A DNA stretch of 64,000 nt from Rosellinia necatrix (lineage: Eukaryota; Ascomycota; Sordariomycetes; Xylariales; Xylariaceae): positions 2,231,501-2,295,500 of the forward strand of contig JAGYVD010000008.1 in assembly GCA_021209875.1 (NCBI GenBank), given 5' to 3'. A model generated the notes under the pieces. That model made no database searches, had not been told where the DNA came from, and worked only from the letters and a program-made list of their open reading frames with translations. Shown here in pieces: positions 23,974 through 34,382 of this stretch. The translations under genes were made by a program, and so were the position numbers. The stretch's first letter is position 1, and each line of letters opens with the position of its first letter.

Positions 23974-26557
23974 TCATGTTGGTCCGCAGTAGTAGTCGAG
24001 ACCCGCAAACAATTGGTCGTATCCCTCCATATCCGGCATCGTAGCGAAGAACTCATTCCACATGGTGAAGTTATCTGCTGGATTTACCAAATCACCCATC
24101 AACTGGGACTGGCTCCCTGGCACATACGTATGGGATGACGTATCACTGTGGCTTCCGGCATCTTCGGGATTCGAGCTCGGATTTACGACCGGTGGGACTA
24201 GATCGTCGATCTCCTTCACGCTGTACTGTCTCAACACTCCCACCTTGGGGCGCAGGTTAGCTTCTAACCAAGAAAAGACTAATGGCTTGGATAGGAAACG
24301 ACGAATGCTTGGTGGAGACAACCTTGTCCCGCTTCTTGCTCTGTTATATAAGCCGTAGTCGAATGGGAGAACCACTTACTAGGTTACGAAGCAAGTTTGC
24401 CGCAAAGGTGGACTTTTCTCCCGCCTTGGCAAGAACGCGACACGCGTGAGTTATCTCGCCATGCATTTCCGACGTAGTAGCGTCGTTGGCACGCGCATTA
24501 TTGCCTCCATCGCCTGTCGAGCGGTTCCAGATCAATCCAGCGTTGAGCGCCAGCACAGCGCATGCCATAAACATGCCGCTAATAACAAGACCCGCTCGGT
24601 ATGCCAAAGGGTTGCCGAAAACCTGGTTCTGGTCGACGGCGGACGGCCCTTCTAGCATCTCGATTGAGATGGAAAGGACGGTACGGGCAGAAGAGATACA
24701 TTGGCGACGGGACGGCTCGTATTCCGGGTTGTCGGTATCGTGAAGCAGGAAAGGCCTGTGCAATCTTGCTCTTCTGAAATAGAAGCACAATAGCACTAAA
24801 TCTCGCTGCTGCGCAAAGTAATACGGCGCGCCTTCGGGGATTGGGGCGCCTTTGCTGAGGAAGGGCGGCATTTCGGTCAGTATTTTCTCAAAAAGAAGAT
24901 CTAATGAAGTAGCGGTGTTAAAGTCGGTGATTTCCACATCCAAAAGCCCGGGGGGCCGAGCATCAACCATCTCCTTGCATACCTCACTGAGAAGAATCCG
25001 TTGGAGAAAGCATGACACCTGGGTTAGGGTATCCAGTGGGTATGTGAAATTGTCGTCGCTACTGTTAAGGTCGCTGTCATTTAGATTACGCGGGCGGTTC
25101 ACTATAAAGTGACGTGGTTGTATGGTGTCTTTGCGTGAGAATGAATGTCAGCTCTCAGGTTCCCACTAGGCATCGAGTTGCGGTAGGCTATTTCTAAGAG
25201 ACCAACTGCTTAAGACGCGATGGGGAACGATAATGAGACGAAGATAACCCACAGGTACCATCAAGCGGACCACCCACGAGGCTGAGCAACCAATCTGTCG
25301 ATACCAAATGCCACCACAGTCTCCTTTTGATTTCTCGTGTCGCGAAGTCACCCGATGTGTCCGCTGTTGCTGTACTATCAATCAGGTGTAGAGACATATC
25401 GCGTGCCACCGCCACGGCGCAGCTATGTAGAAGTCTATAACGGGCAGAGCAACCTTCGATGTTACAGACGACATAGGCTAGGATCGTTCTCGCTTGGCAT
25501 CTTTCTAGACTCCCGTCGGGGGGAAATTGAGGGTCATCGAGTATGGCTATAGCCGTTTCCCTCCAGACTAAGGAGGCCTCAGTTGCCTTCTCGGTAGAAG
25601 CGAAGATGCCGTGTGTATCGCCATTGGGGCTGAAAAACGAGGCGCTCGTAGACGCTATGCTCAATATCAAGGCGGCGGACGTTGGATCGCCTTCATAGCC
25701 TTGCTCAAGCTGCGTATAAAACACGTCTATCAAGGAACGGGCAGAGGGTTCATATATTATCGGCAGAAGATGATAAGGGTTGTGGAAAAAGTCGTGGAGA
25801 AGCAACAACGCTTCTTCCCGTGTCATAACAAATTCCGGTCCGCTCCACCGTCCCGCCCTTGCCCCATACCCCCCAGCAGGCCGGTTCGGATGGGAAGCAG
25901 CAGGAGTGACTTGGAAGCGCAATCGGCATGTTGGAGTTGTGGCCTGTTCGCCATTAGCCTTCCTAAAGTAATAGGATTGCATCTCAGCGGCGTTGCTGCC
26001 TATATACCGCTCACGGCACCTCACTTTGACTTACACTATGGTCATCCCTTGTATAGGTCATGTCAAGGAATCTGGCGGTCTGTTGGCGTTCCGTGTCTTG
26101 ATGCAAAGATGGAGAGGGCTTATCAACGGCCGTAGCCAGTGCTGGAGCAGGAGGGCTGGGCTGTGGCGGGTTTTTCGTTGGCCCTTCCCCATTGACGGAG
26201 CCACGATTCTGCGCATCTCCAAATACCGCTTTTTCTAAGCGGGACAATCTCTCGAGAACCAAAGCATCAACCCCTGGCCCGGGAGTCCTTCAGAGTTGTC
26301 AACGCTCGTGTCTCGAACATGATTCGATGGCGCGAGATACTCACTTGCGCTGTGGTACCACAACGGGTTTCGAACCTGCCTGGTCCTGGCTCGTACAGGG
26401 AATTCCCCGAATAGTGCACGAGGCACAGGGGGGCCCCTCTATCGCATTTTATCTTCTTCACCCGGCAGTTGAGACAGGAGGTCTGGGGTTGCCGGCGGCC
26501 GGCCTGTGGGGTGGGCTGCTCCGGGGTGTCCGCCTCTGCGGGCTCTTTACGCTTCAT
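23974..26557 (-). CDS. Zn2Cys6 fungal transcription factor, frame broken in the zinc cluster
   Basis: Nuclear DNA-binding regulator with a C6 zinc cluster and a fungal-specific transcription factor domain. Exons on the minus strand: 26557-26345, 26287-26035, about 25982-25259, 25128-24380 and 24243-23974. The first half of the cluster (CLNCRVKKIKC) is in frame with the ATG. The second half (PCASCTIRGIPC) is one base out of frame after a run of six G (+ strand 26,428-26,433). With five, the spacing is the exact CX2CX6CX5CX2CX6C, and the full product is about 735 residues. A coiled-coil (VLERLSRLEKAVFG) follows. The middle domain contains REIKRRLWWHLVSTDW, and IQPRHFIVNRPRNLND follows intron 3. 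The acceptor of intron 2 is uncertain (GAG|ATG at 25,983, or slightly downstream). It diverges from the MCT-type transporter, its likely target. Confidence 0.8.
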
Positions 26558-26995
26558 CCCGGCTGCAGGCGGTACATGCGCTATGCCATCATAGTCCAGA
26601 CCCCGTGGTCGGTGCGATGCAAGTTGATGGCAACAACCAACGCAGGTGAGGTGTAGAGCTCCGCGGATGATCCGATAATATCAGCCATCTTGGCAGGGTT
26701 CTCATCCAATTAGCGTCCCGGAATGTGATCGGATTATCCGTGGAGGATCCGTGGAAAATCCATGGGCAAGTCGCACTCTGCTTAGGAATGGAACGGTGCT
26801 TTCTAATAAGGAATTAATATAGTTTTTTAAGAAAAAAAAAAAAAGAAAAAAAGTTTTTGCCATTAGAAGATAATTGTATTGTTAAAAAGGAGCTGGTTCG
26901 CTGTGATATCCTAGTTATATCTGACTTTAGACGCCGAAGAACATCTTGTCACCAGACCAGAAGTTACAGCTACAACGGCTTTAGACCCGCTCGTG
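26558..26995. promoter_or_regulatory. Shared divergent promoter, Zn2Cys6 regulator / MCT transporter
   Basis: 438 bp between two divergent starts. It includes an A-rich tract (26,829-26,852) and a small repeated GTGGAGGATCC/GTGGAAAATCC pair at 26,741-26,761. CGG half-sites suitable for Zn2Cys6 proteins occur, but they are too short to be decisive. Confidence 0.5.
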
Positions 26996-28549
26996 ATGGC
27001 GCCCCCCCTTAGAACCACCTCCGAATTATAATAGGTAAATCCTTATATATAATGCACAGCACTCCTCGATATTAACTAACAGAATCTCATCACCAGCTTT
27101 CGCTCATGCCTTGCCGTTGCGGGCGCATTCCTGGCGCTATATTGCACAGTCGGCATCCTGAATGCGTTCGGAGTGTATCAACAATACTATAGCACCGGCC
27201 TCCTCAAGGATTACACAGATTCGGATATATCATGGATAGGCTCCGTTTCTATTTTCCTGCTATATATCGGGTCGCCTGTGGCCGGCATCCTAGTTGACAG
27301 GCTGGGTCCTACGGTATGTGCCATCACTAGAGACCGCCACTTCTAGGACACTGGAATTAACGTGACGATCAGATCTTGCTAGTCGTTGGGAGTATTGGCC
27401 AGTTACTGGCCATATTCCTCTCATCTCTGTGCAGCCAGTACTATCAGCTCTTCCTCTCTCAGGCTGTACTCCTTGGGGTGAGCATGTCGCTCATCCTTAC
27501 CCCTTGCGTAGCCGTCGTGTCACGTCGCATGCCGCATCGCCGTGGGCTCGCGTTAGGGATCACCATTGGTGGCTCTTCCATCGGCGGCATTCTCTGGCCG
27601 ATCATGCTTCAGCAACTTCTTTATGCCGATGGTGTGAGCTTCGGCTGGGTTCAGCGGGCCGTTGGCTTCACTATGCTGCCCCTACTTGCGATAGCCTGCC
27701 TGACCGTGGTCGACGCAGAGAAAGAGTCGTCCAAACTGGCTGCTTCCGAGTCCGAGATCCTATCTGGAGAAAGCCTCGCGGGCGGAAACATCGGAGAACT
27801 GCCGGTCGAGGAGAAGCCCAAGGCAAAACATGTGATCGTAGTTATGTTCAAAAACTCCGCCTTCATCCTTCTCTGTTCAGGATTGGGACTCGTGTACTTT
27901 GGCCTGTTCACCCCGTTTTTCTATATCTCCACCTACGCAGTCGATAAGGGGACGTCGTCCTCGACTGCTTTCTATCTCATCTCCGCTATCAACGCAGCCT
28001 CGTTCTTCGGTCGGATTGTCCCGGGCCACCTAGCGGATACATACGGGCATTTCAATATTTGCGCCCTGTCGGTGTTCACTTCGGGCATCATCGGATTTAC
28101 TTGGACGGCAGCATATAATCTACCGGGGATGATCGTGTGGTCGATTGCTTACGGCTTCACATCGGGGGTGAGTCCGCGCCGTGCTGGCATGTGTAAACAG
28201 GCTCTCAGGAGAACTCTGCTGACTAGAAACAGGCCGTCCTCAGTCTTCAAAGTGCCTGTGCTGCCAAGTTGTCAAAGCGTGAGCACCAAGGGACAGCTCT
28301 CGGGTTGTTGATGGGCTCCGTTTCTGTAACGTAAGTCATTGTCTCTTGTTTCATACTGACCCAACCTGCGGCCCAACAGCTAATTGATGGTATAGTGCCC
28401 TGGTAGGGACCCCCATTAGTGGGCAGATTCTATCGCATGGCGGATACTCGAGCTTGGGGATTTGGACAGGAGTAACACTCATAGTGGGCGGTATAGTCCT
28501 AGTCGCGGCAAGATTGAAGCTAGATCACAGAATTCTGGTGGCGTATTAA
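26996..28549 (+). CDS. MFS monocarboxylate-type transporter (MCT/MCH family), frame broken near start
   Basis: Twelve-helix plasma-membrane transporter of the fungal monocarboxylate-porter-like group. Exons: 26996-27034, 27097-27313, 27373-28167, 28233-28330 and 28396-28549; introns are 62, 59, 65 and 65 bp with clear CTAAC-like branch sites. From exon 2 on the frame is clean and typical: CLAVAGAFLALYCTVGILNA in TM1, GVYQQYYSTGLL, DSDISWIGS, then a central loop and RIVPGHLADTYGHFN. Exon 1 has an ATG (26,996) followed by a run of seven C. Six C would join it to exon 2 as MAPPLEPPPNYNS-FRSCLAV and give 433 residues. As given, the ATG frame ends at a TAA inside exon 1, and the frame needed has a TGA at 26,994. 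Substrate is unknown. Confidence 0.8.
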
Positions 28550-29991
28550 ACGAGAGAAACCGGAAACGGCGAAGGAATAAAACATAATTGTTATCGGTAA
28601 GTCGGTAGGTATCGATTCAGTCTACTATCGATTCGGTCTACGGCAAGCCCACATGTATAGGGACGACTGGGTGAGTACCCCTATTTTGGGGCCACAATGG
28701 TGTGAGCTCCTAGGTAACTAGAGAAAGTTCCCAATCGATCCTGAGAATGATGGAAGAGGCGGCGAAAAGGGCATACACAAACTATGGTACCATAGATAAG
28801 ATCTGTGAATTTGTGAATTTGTGAGTCTCTGAATCTGTACATACTATATAGAAAAGCTTGTCAATTATCGAATGAATGAAGGGCCCAAAGTAGTGTAGTT
28901 ATTGTAAGCCCAATTCATTTATTTATTTTCAACCAAGTGGGATAAGTGTTGTTGATAATTAGTGTACTATGGTAGTGTAGATACTTAGTTACCAGATTTA
29001 GGTGGTAGATACCTACATAACGGAGCTGGCGCGACACGAAACAAGGGCATGGGTCAATCGATCGACCAGGGCTGATGGATCGGCCCAACAGGTAGCGCCG
29101 CTACTTCCGGTCCCCACCTCTTTCTTTACGAACCACTAGGCGTTGTAGTGTACCTTTAACACCCGCCAAGAAAACCCAATCGCCCGAATAAGGACGCCAA
29201 GCTAGGGCAGCCGCCAAGGAGCCAATGAGATCCATGGTGGGGGGTAGTGGGGACAATACGTGGCTTGGCCCTGACCATTGCTCTGGCAACCAGGCCCAGC
29301 CACATCTTTTATTTACTTCACTTGGGCATTCATTGGACCGAATTCCCAGCTGCACAACCGCATCGGGGCGTCAATTGTACACGCACCGCACGTCCTTTCT
29401 CTCTCTCTCCCCTCCCCGATTTTCCATGCAGACATTATCTTAGCTATCATCGTCGCTCGCTGAACTTACCTCGACACGCACCAACCAACCTCGTGCTCTT
29501 GACAGCTTCACAGTAGAAGGGCCCTTTTTGCGAAAGAAGATCCGGGATCCTGTCGACAAATCCCAATCTCTACACCGAGACAGGACCTCATCTTCATTCC
29601 AACCCGCTTCCTCCAATCCGCCGCGATTGGGAAGCCATTGAACTTCTTCTAAGTTACAACCATCGTCATTTGCATACCTCCCAAAACCTCCACCACCAAA
29701 CAATACCACCCACACACCGCCACCACCATCCTCATTCTCATTTGTGTGCAGTGTTGATCTGACAGGAATTTGATTCGATCAAAAAAAAAAAAAAAAGGTC
29801 CGAGAGACTCCTTGTGTCGTGTCGACCGCATTTCTCACGATCTCGCCATCACGGATCGCCGTCGCTACCCGCGTCCCAGCGCTGTTGCGCGCCCCCCAGT
29901 TGGCCCGCGCCGTCACTCCACGGGAGGGCGGAGGTGGATTCGCTAGAGAAGACTCGAATTCGGGAACCCAGCACGCCACCAACCCGGCGGA
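28550..29991. other. Intergenic region upstream of the Fig1 gene
   Basis: Open frames are short. The last 600 bp are CT-rich (for example 29,396-29,416) with an A15 tract at about 29,781-29,796, as expected for the Fig1 promoter and 5' leader. Nothing else can be supported. Confidence 0.5.
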
Positions 29992-30976
29992 ATGGAAACG
30001 GCAAGGTTTCAGATAGGGTGGTATCGTGAGTCAATCAATACATCTCGACGACGAGCGATTAGCATGAGGGGAACGTCCAAGATGAACTAACCAAATGCTC
30101 TTCTCCCCCAGGGTTCTTACCGTTCCTGGGATACCACCATGTCTTGATGATTCTGATAGCAGTCACCATCATATTATTATGTTAGTACCGCATACCACCA
30201 CCACCACCACCCGCTTTCACAATCCCGCCCACCATAACTAACGCGCGCGCCGCCTGGCGTAAAAACAAACTACAGCGCTCCTACTAGCGGGCTGTTCGTC
30301 CTCGTCGCCGCTGATACCGGACATCTTCCTGCTCTCGATCTACTACCGGCACTACACGGCGACGCCGGACACGGCGCAGGTGGACTACAAGGCGTACGAG
30401 GCGATCGGGAACATCGTGGCCAACGCGCACCTGCAGGTGCGCGTGGGCTACTTCGGCATCTGCATCAACTCGGACGGGGGCTCGTGGTCGTGCAACAACA
30501 ACGCGACGGCGCTGGCCAACGACCTGTCGGTGGACCAGGACCCGCTGAACCTGGTGTGGCTGGCCGGCCAGTTCAAGGACATGGTGGTGTTCCCGTACCT
30601 GCTCATCATCGCCATCATCTTCGCCTTCGTGTGCTTCCTGCTGCTCGCCACCTTCCCGGGCTGGCACGAAGAGGAGGACAGCGAGGGCTCCGAGCGCGAG
30701 ATCAAGCCCTTCCCCAGCCGCCCCGTCTCCCAGATCGCCCTGGCCATCATCTTCATCGCCTCCATCTTCGTCCTCGTCTCCGTCCTCTGGCAGCACACCG
30801 CCTCCGTCGCCGCCTCCATCATCGCCCAGGACTTCGGCAACGGCTCCGTCCGCTCCGGCGTCGGCACCAGCGCCATCGTCATGGGCTGGTTCAGCTTCGC
30901 CCTGCTCATCATCGTCACCATCGGCCTGCTCGTCATGATATTGAGTATCAGGGTCCTCACGCAGCTGGCTGATTGA
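29992..30976 (+). CDS. FIG1: Fig1-family calcium regulator / mating membrane protein
   Basis: 267-residue membrane protein of the Fig1 family, which in yeasts and filamentous fungi promotes low-affinity calcium influx and membrane fusion during mating and hyphal tip growth. Exons are 29992-30025, 30112-30180 and 30276-30976; introns are 86 and 95 bp. The two short 5' exons supply the start METARFQIGWYR and TM1 (HHVLMILIAVTIILL). The extracellular loop holds the claudin-like signature GYFGICINSDGGSWSC (GxFGxC...C). Three more helices follow, at about residues 125-148, 175-200 and 230-260, separated by an acidic loop (GWHEEEDSEGSE). Joining of the small exons is supported by frame and by the family-typical N-terminus. 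Exon 3 is markedly GC-rich. Confidence 0.88.
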
Positions 30977-32273
30977 TGATGATTTGACGATGATGGGAGG
31001 AAAGAAAAAAAAGCCCCTCAGGACGGGGTTTGGATGACCACAATTAAATGCAGCAAAAGAAAAAAAAGAAAAAAAAAAACCATGAAAAAAAATTTGACTG
31101 CATTGGGTGGCAATTGTGTATATGGTATCGACAACTTGCACGTACGCGCGGGAGGTCTTCTCGCTCAGCATCTGGGAACGGAGTTAGAAAGAACGGATGG
31201 GTTATTTTTTTCGTCGATTTTTTTTTTTCCTATTACGATTAGGGTTTTGGCTTCTACGCTTTTCCCCGCCCGCCCCCTTTGGTGCGCCTCACCAGGTACA
31301 CTCACGCAGACATGTTATTAGACATGATGAAGCGGGCGGCGGCGGCGGCGACTGCTGCCGTGGAGCAGAGACACCGGAACACGGCGGCAATAATGAAGAG
31401 AACTACGAACGACGGATGAAAGAGAAAGTGGGAACCCCCCTCGTGCGAGCGAGATGACGACGAACGACATGTGAGATGGATCAGGATATTGGATGTGGAA
31501 ATGAATGCCCTGTGTGTATAAGGTAGAGAACGAAGCTTGTACCGGGGAAATTGATTGGCATTCGAAATCTGGGACTCGACTCTCAACTTATTAGTACATA
31601 AAATGAATGTTAATCCACGACTCTGCCACAACAACCCAGTGCAAAAACACCATATGAACCAGGTTCCTATCTCAACAACTTCCTTATGCCGTTTATTACA
31701 TTTAGCTATAAACAAATATACGAAGGTCAGCGACATTTTTAGACCATCTCGTAAGAACCCTGTTCTGTCAAATACGGTAAACCTAATTCACCCTACGAGA
31801 AAGTATCATATCGTGCAGCATCTTAGGGGCCCGCCGTGACGAAGCATAGAACTATAGCTTACGGCAGCACATACCGTTCACAGAAGCCCCTGCAGCGCAA
31901 CAGTATAGCTTCATATACGTGGGTAATGACATAGCCAAAGCTCTACGACGCCAGGGTTTGAGAATGAGTGGCCTATGTCGAAATATATTACGTGAAAGCT
32001 TCGTCAGCCTGTCTCCTCCTCTTCAACAACCAGTCATGAACTAATTTTGAATCGCCATCCAGGTATGTGCCCTAGGGGACTAGCAGACAATTAGTTGAAT
32101 TGAGGAATCTATTCCATATGCAGCGTTGATTCAGGCATACCCATAAATGTGATCTATACTGTATTACTAGGGACTCGCTTCGTGATTAGACTTGAGGTCT
32201 ACACCAGGGTATCCCCCGCCGATTTCGCAGCAAGGGCCATAACTGCCAACCCGATTCAAATATAAACAGACGA

Positions 32274-32820
32274 TTACCGAAGTTTGTCTATCTGGAGAAG
32301 ATCCAGCAGAATGGGTGTTGGGGAGATGGAGATATGAACGTGCAGATTTCTTAACTTTCGACTTGAGTGGAGATCTGCATGGCGCGACATCTGCATGATG
32401 TATGCTGGTCCCTTCCTACACCAATAGAGCGTCTGCCCAAGTGATTTAGATTCCAATCGTTCGTATAGACGCCGCAATGCTAAATTTGGGATACCACTCA
32501 GTGCCGGAACATTTGAACCGCCGAGCGGCCGACGAAGATCCCCAGTGAAGACAGGAATCTAAGACGTCGGATCCAAGGCGCAGAAGAAATGCCAGTTGTC
32601 CATGGTGCATCAGTGCGTTGCGCAAAGGCGACATGGCGTGCACAATGATAGGCATATAAACCTCATGCAGGAATGCTTTGTTACCTTCCTGAGATGTTGT
32701 CTGGTTTCTGGTGACGTCTGTCCACAGATCAAGGTCCCACCTAGTCGTTTCTAGAGTTTCCAGGTCTGATGGTCCGTAGTCTCTGCTTAGAGGTGCCATC
32801 CTGTCCGTTAGCCATCTCAA
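32274..32820 (-). pseudogene. Possible decayed protein gene, unrecognised
   Basis: A 124-codon frame (32,820-32,446) is rich in ordinary-looking helical sequence (for example LRNALMHHGQLAFLLRLGSD). It ends at a stop exactly where a second frame (32,477-32,274) continues with RRLYERLESKSLGQTLYW. One frameshift or a very short intron would join them into about 185 residues. There is no recognisable domain. It could be a relic or a coincidence of AT/GC-balanced DNA. Confidence 0.25.
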
Positions 32821-34245
32821 TGCTACTTACTTGTGATAGAATCCATGTATTTCTATTAAAAGGTAGTTGTCGGTGAGACTCGGTTTGCCGTAATCACTAT
32901 AATATCTCCCCGAAAATGTTATCGCAACAAGCGGACAAGTCGGGCAACAGAGCCAACCTCGCAAAATATGATATATAAGCAGTGGGTGGTATCAACGCAT
33001 GCGATGGAAGCCTAGGAGGCGTATTCGCCTATTCCCCACATGGCCATGTCGTTCTGCGTCAGCCAAACTGCTACCCGACAGTGATTAGATGGTAATGTAG
33101 GGTACGAAGCGCCGGCTTTGCCTCCAGCGTGCATAGCTAAATATGGCCCATGTTGAAGGCTAAGCGAGCGGTCGAGAGGAGATCACATACCTTCTTAATC
33201 ATTCACGTTACTAGATCACAAATCGGACTGATGCCAGTTCATCATCCTCGATAACCGACAGTTGCGTAAAGGTTGTTTGGGGTCCGATATGTGATGCGAC
33301 GCATAGGAGAGGTCGTCGTGCGGGGCATATATGCCAGTTATCGAAATGTACCATATATAGAACATAGCATATCAGAGTAGGGTGGGATACCAGCTCCGCG
33401 AATATCCTCGACGTCACGTTAGCAGCGACCACCAGAGCGTCGGTAGTTGGTCTCTCAATACCACATGCCGATGGTAATGACTCGCATATGAACATATTTC
33501 ATTATCGTGACGCGATATCGATGTATACCACACAACCGTTATCATTATGAAGAAGCACAACGTCAATGACCCATGTCAGGCTAATACCTTTTAAAGAATA
33601 TCGGTAGTGTTCACTGGAAGTCAACAACGCCAAGCCAGTCGCGTCAGTATCTCCAATAGGTAGTCATCTTTTGGCCTCCTATGCGTCCTGAGCCCATGAA
33701 CAAGGCTCTAACCTATGAGCAAGGACAACGCTCCCGGGGACCATAGAAAAAGGTACTCTCTAGTGGCGAAGAATCGAAGCTTTGAATATTATTTGCTGGT
33801 ATATTTACCATCGTTCGTTTCCACGAAGCCGTCACAGGGGGGATACATGCCACTGATGCATGTCCAGTTGACGTGAAGCAGACTATAAGTAACTCAACCA
33901 ACTTAAGGCCAGAAGGATGTGGCTTTGCTGCCGTGCCATGGGCTCCGGTTGCAACTCCGGACGGAGCACCGGCATCGAAGCCTGCAGTGTTACACCTTGA
34001 AAGTGATGTCCGAGGCAGAAGGCGCTAAGGGTCCAGCGGTGTGACCCGACATTAAACTTCAACCTCACCGAGCATACCGCAACACATACGGGGCGCGGGA
34101 ATAGTGACGGGTGGAGCATCCATGGCGAGATGATGTATCGACATCCATCATTACATGTGAATGGAGCTGTGTTGGGGTACCTAAGACGCAGAACGACAGG
34201 GTTTTGGTCATTTACCCCTTCTTGACGTGCGAAAAGAACAGAGCA

Positions 34246-34250
34246 TATAA
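34246..34250 (+). promoter_or_regulatory. TATA-like element of the MFS exporter gene
   Basis: CATATAAC lies 137 bp upstream of the ATG at 34,383. Placement is plausible but unproven. Confidence 0.35.
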
Positions 34251-34382
34251 CATGCGTGTTCCCAAGCGCACCTAAGACGTTTTGACAATGCTCTTGTTTG
34301 GAGAATAACGCCCAGTGAGACGGAACTGCGAGGTTCTCGCGCTATACGTTTTCTCGATCAACTTCTCTTTCTTCTTTAGAAG

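Larger units (their letters stand above)
30977..34382. other. Intergenic region with a possible gene relic
   Basis: 3.4 kb between Fig1 and the MFS exporter. It starts with A-rich 3' flank (31,040-31,095). A minus-strand stretch at 32,274-32,820 may be a decayed gene and is listed separately. Minus-strand frames at 33,211-33,495 and 33,713-34,119 show no recognisable protein. The last 140 bp contain TATAA at 34,246-34,250. Confidence 0.45.

Noticed and set aside
26362..26374. GGTTCGAAACC B-box-like sequence on the minus strand
   Set aside because: Lies in exon 1 of the Zn2Cys6 gene with no D-arm or acceptor partner; chance match.
30284..31171. 295-codon minus-strand frame
   Set aside because: Antisense shadow of the GC-rich Fig1 exon 3, acidic repeats only.
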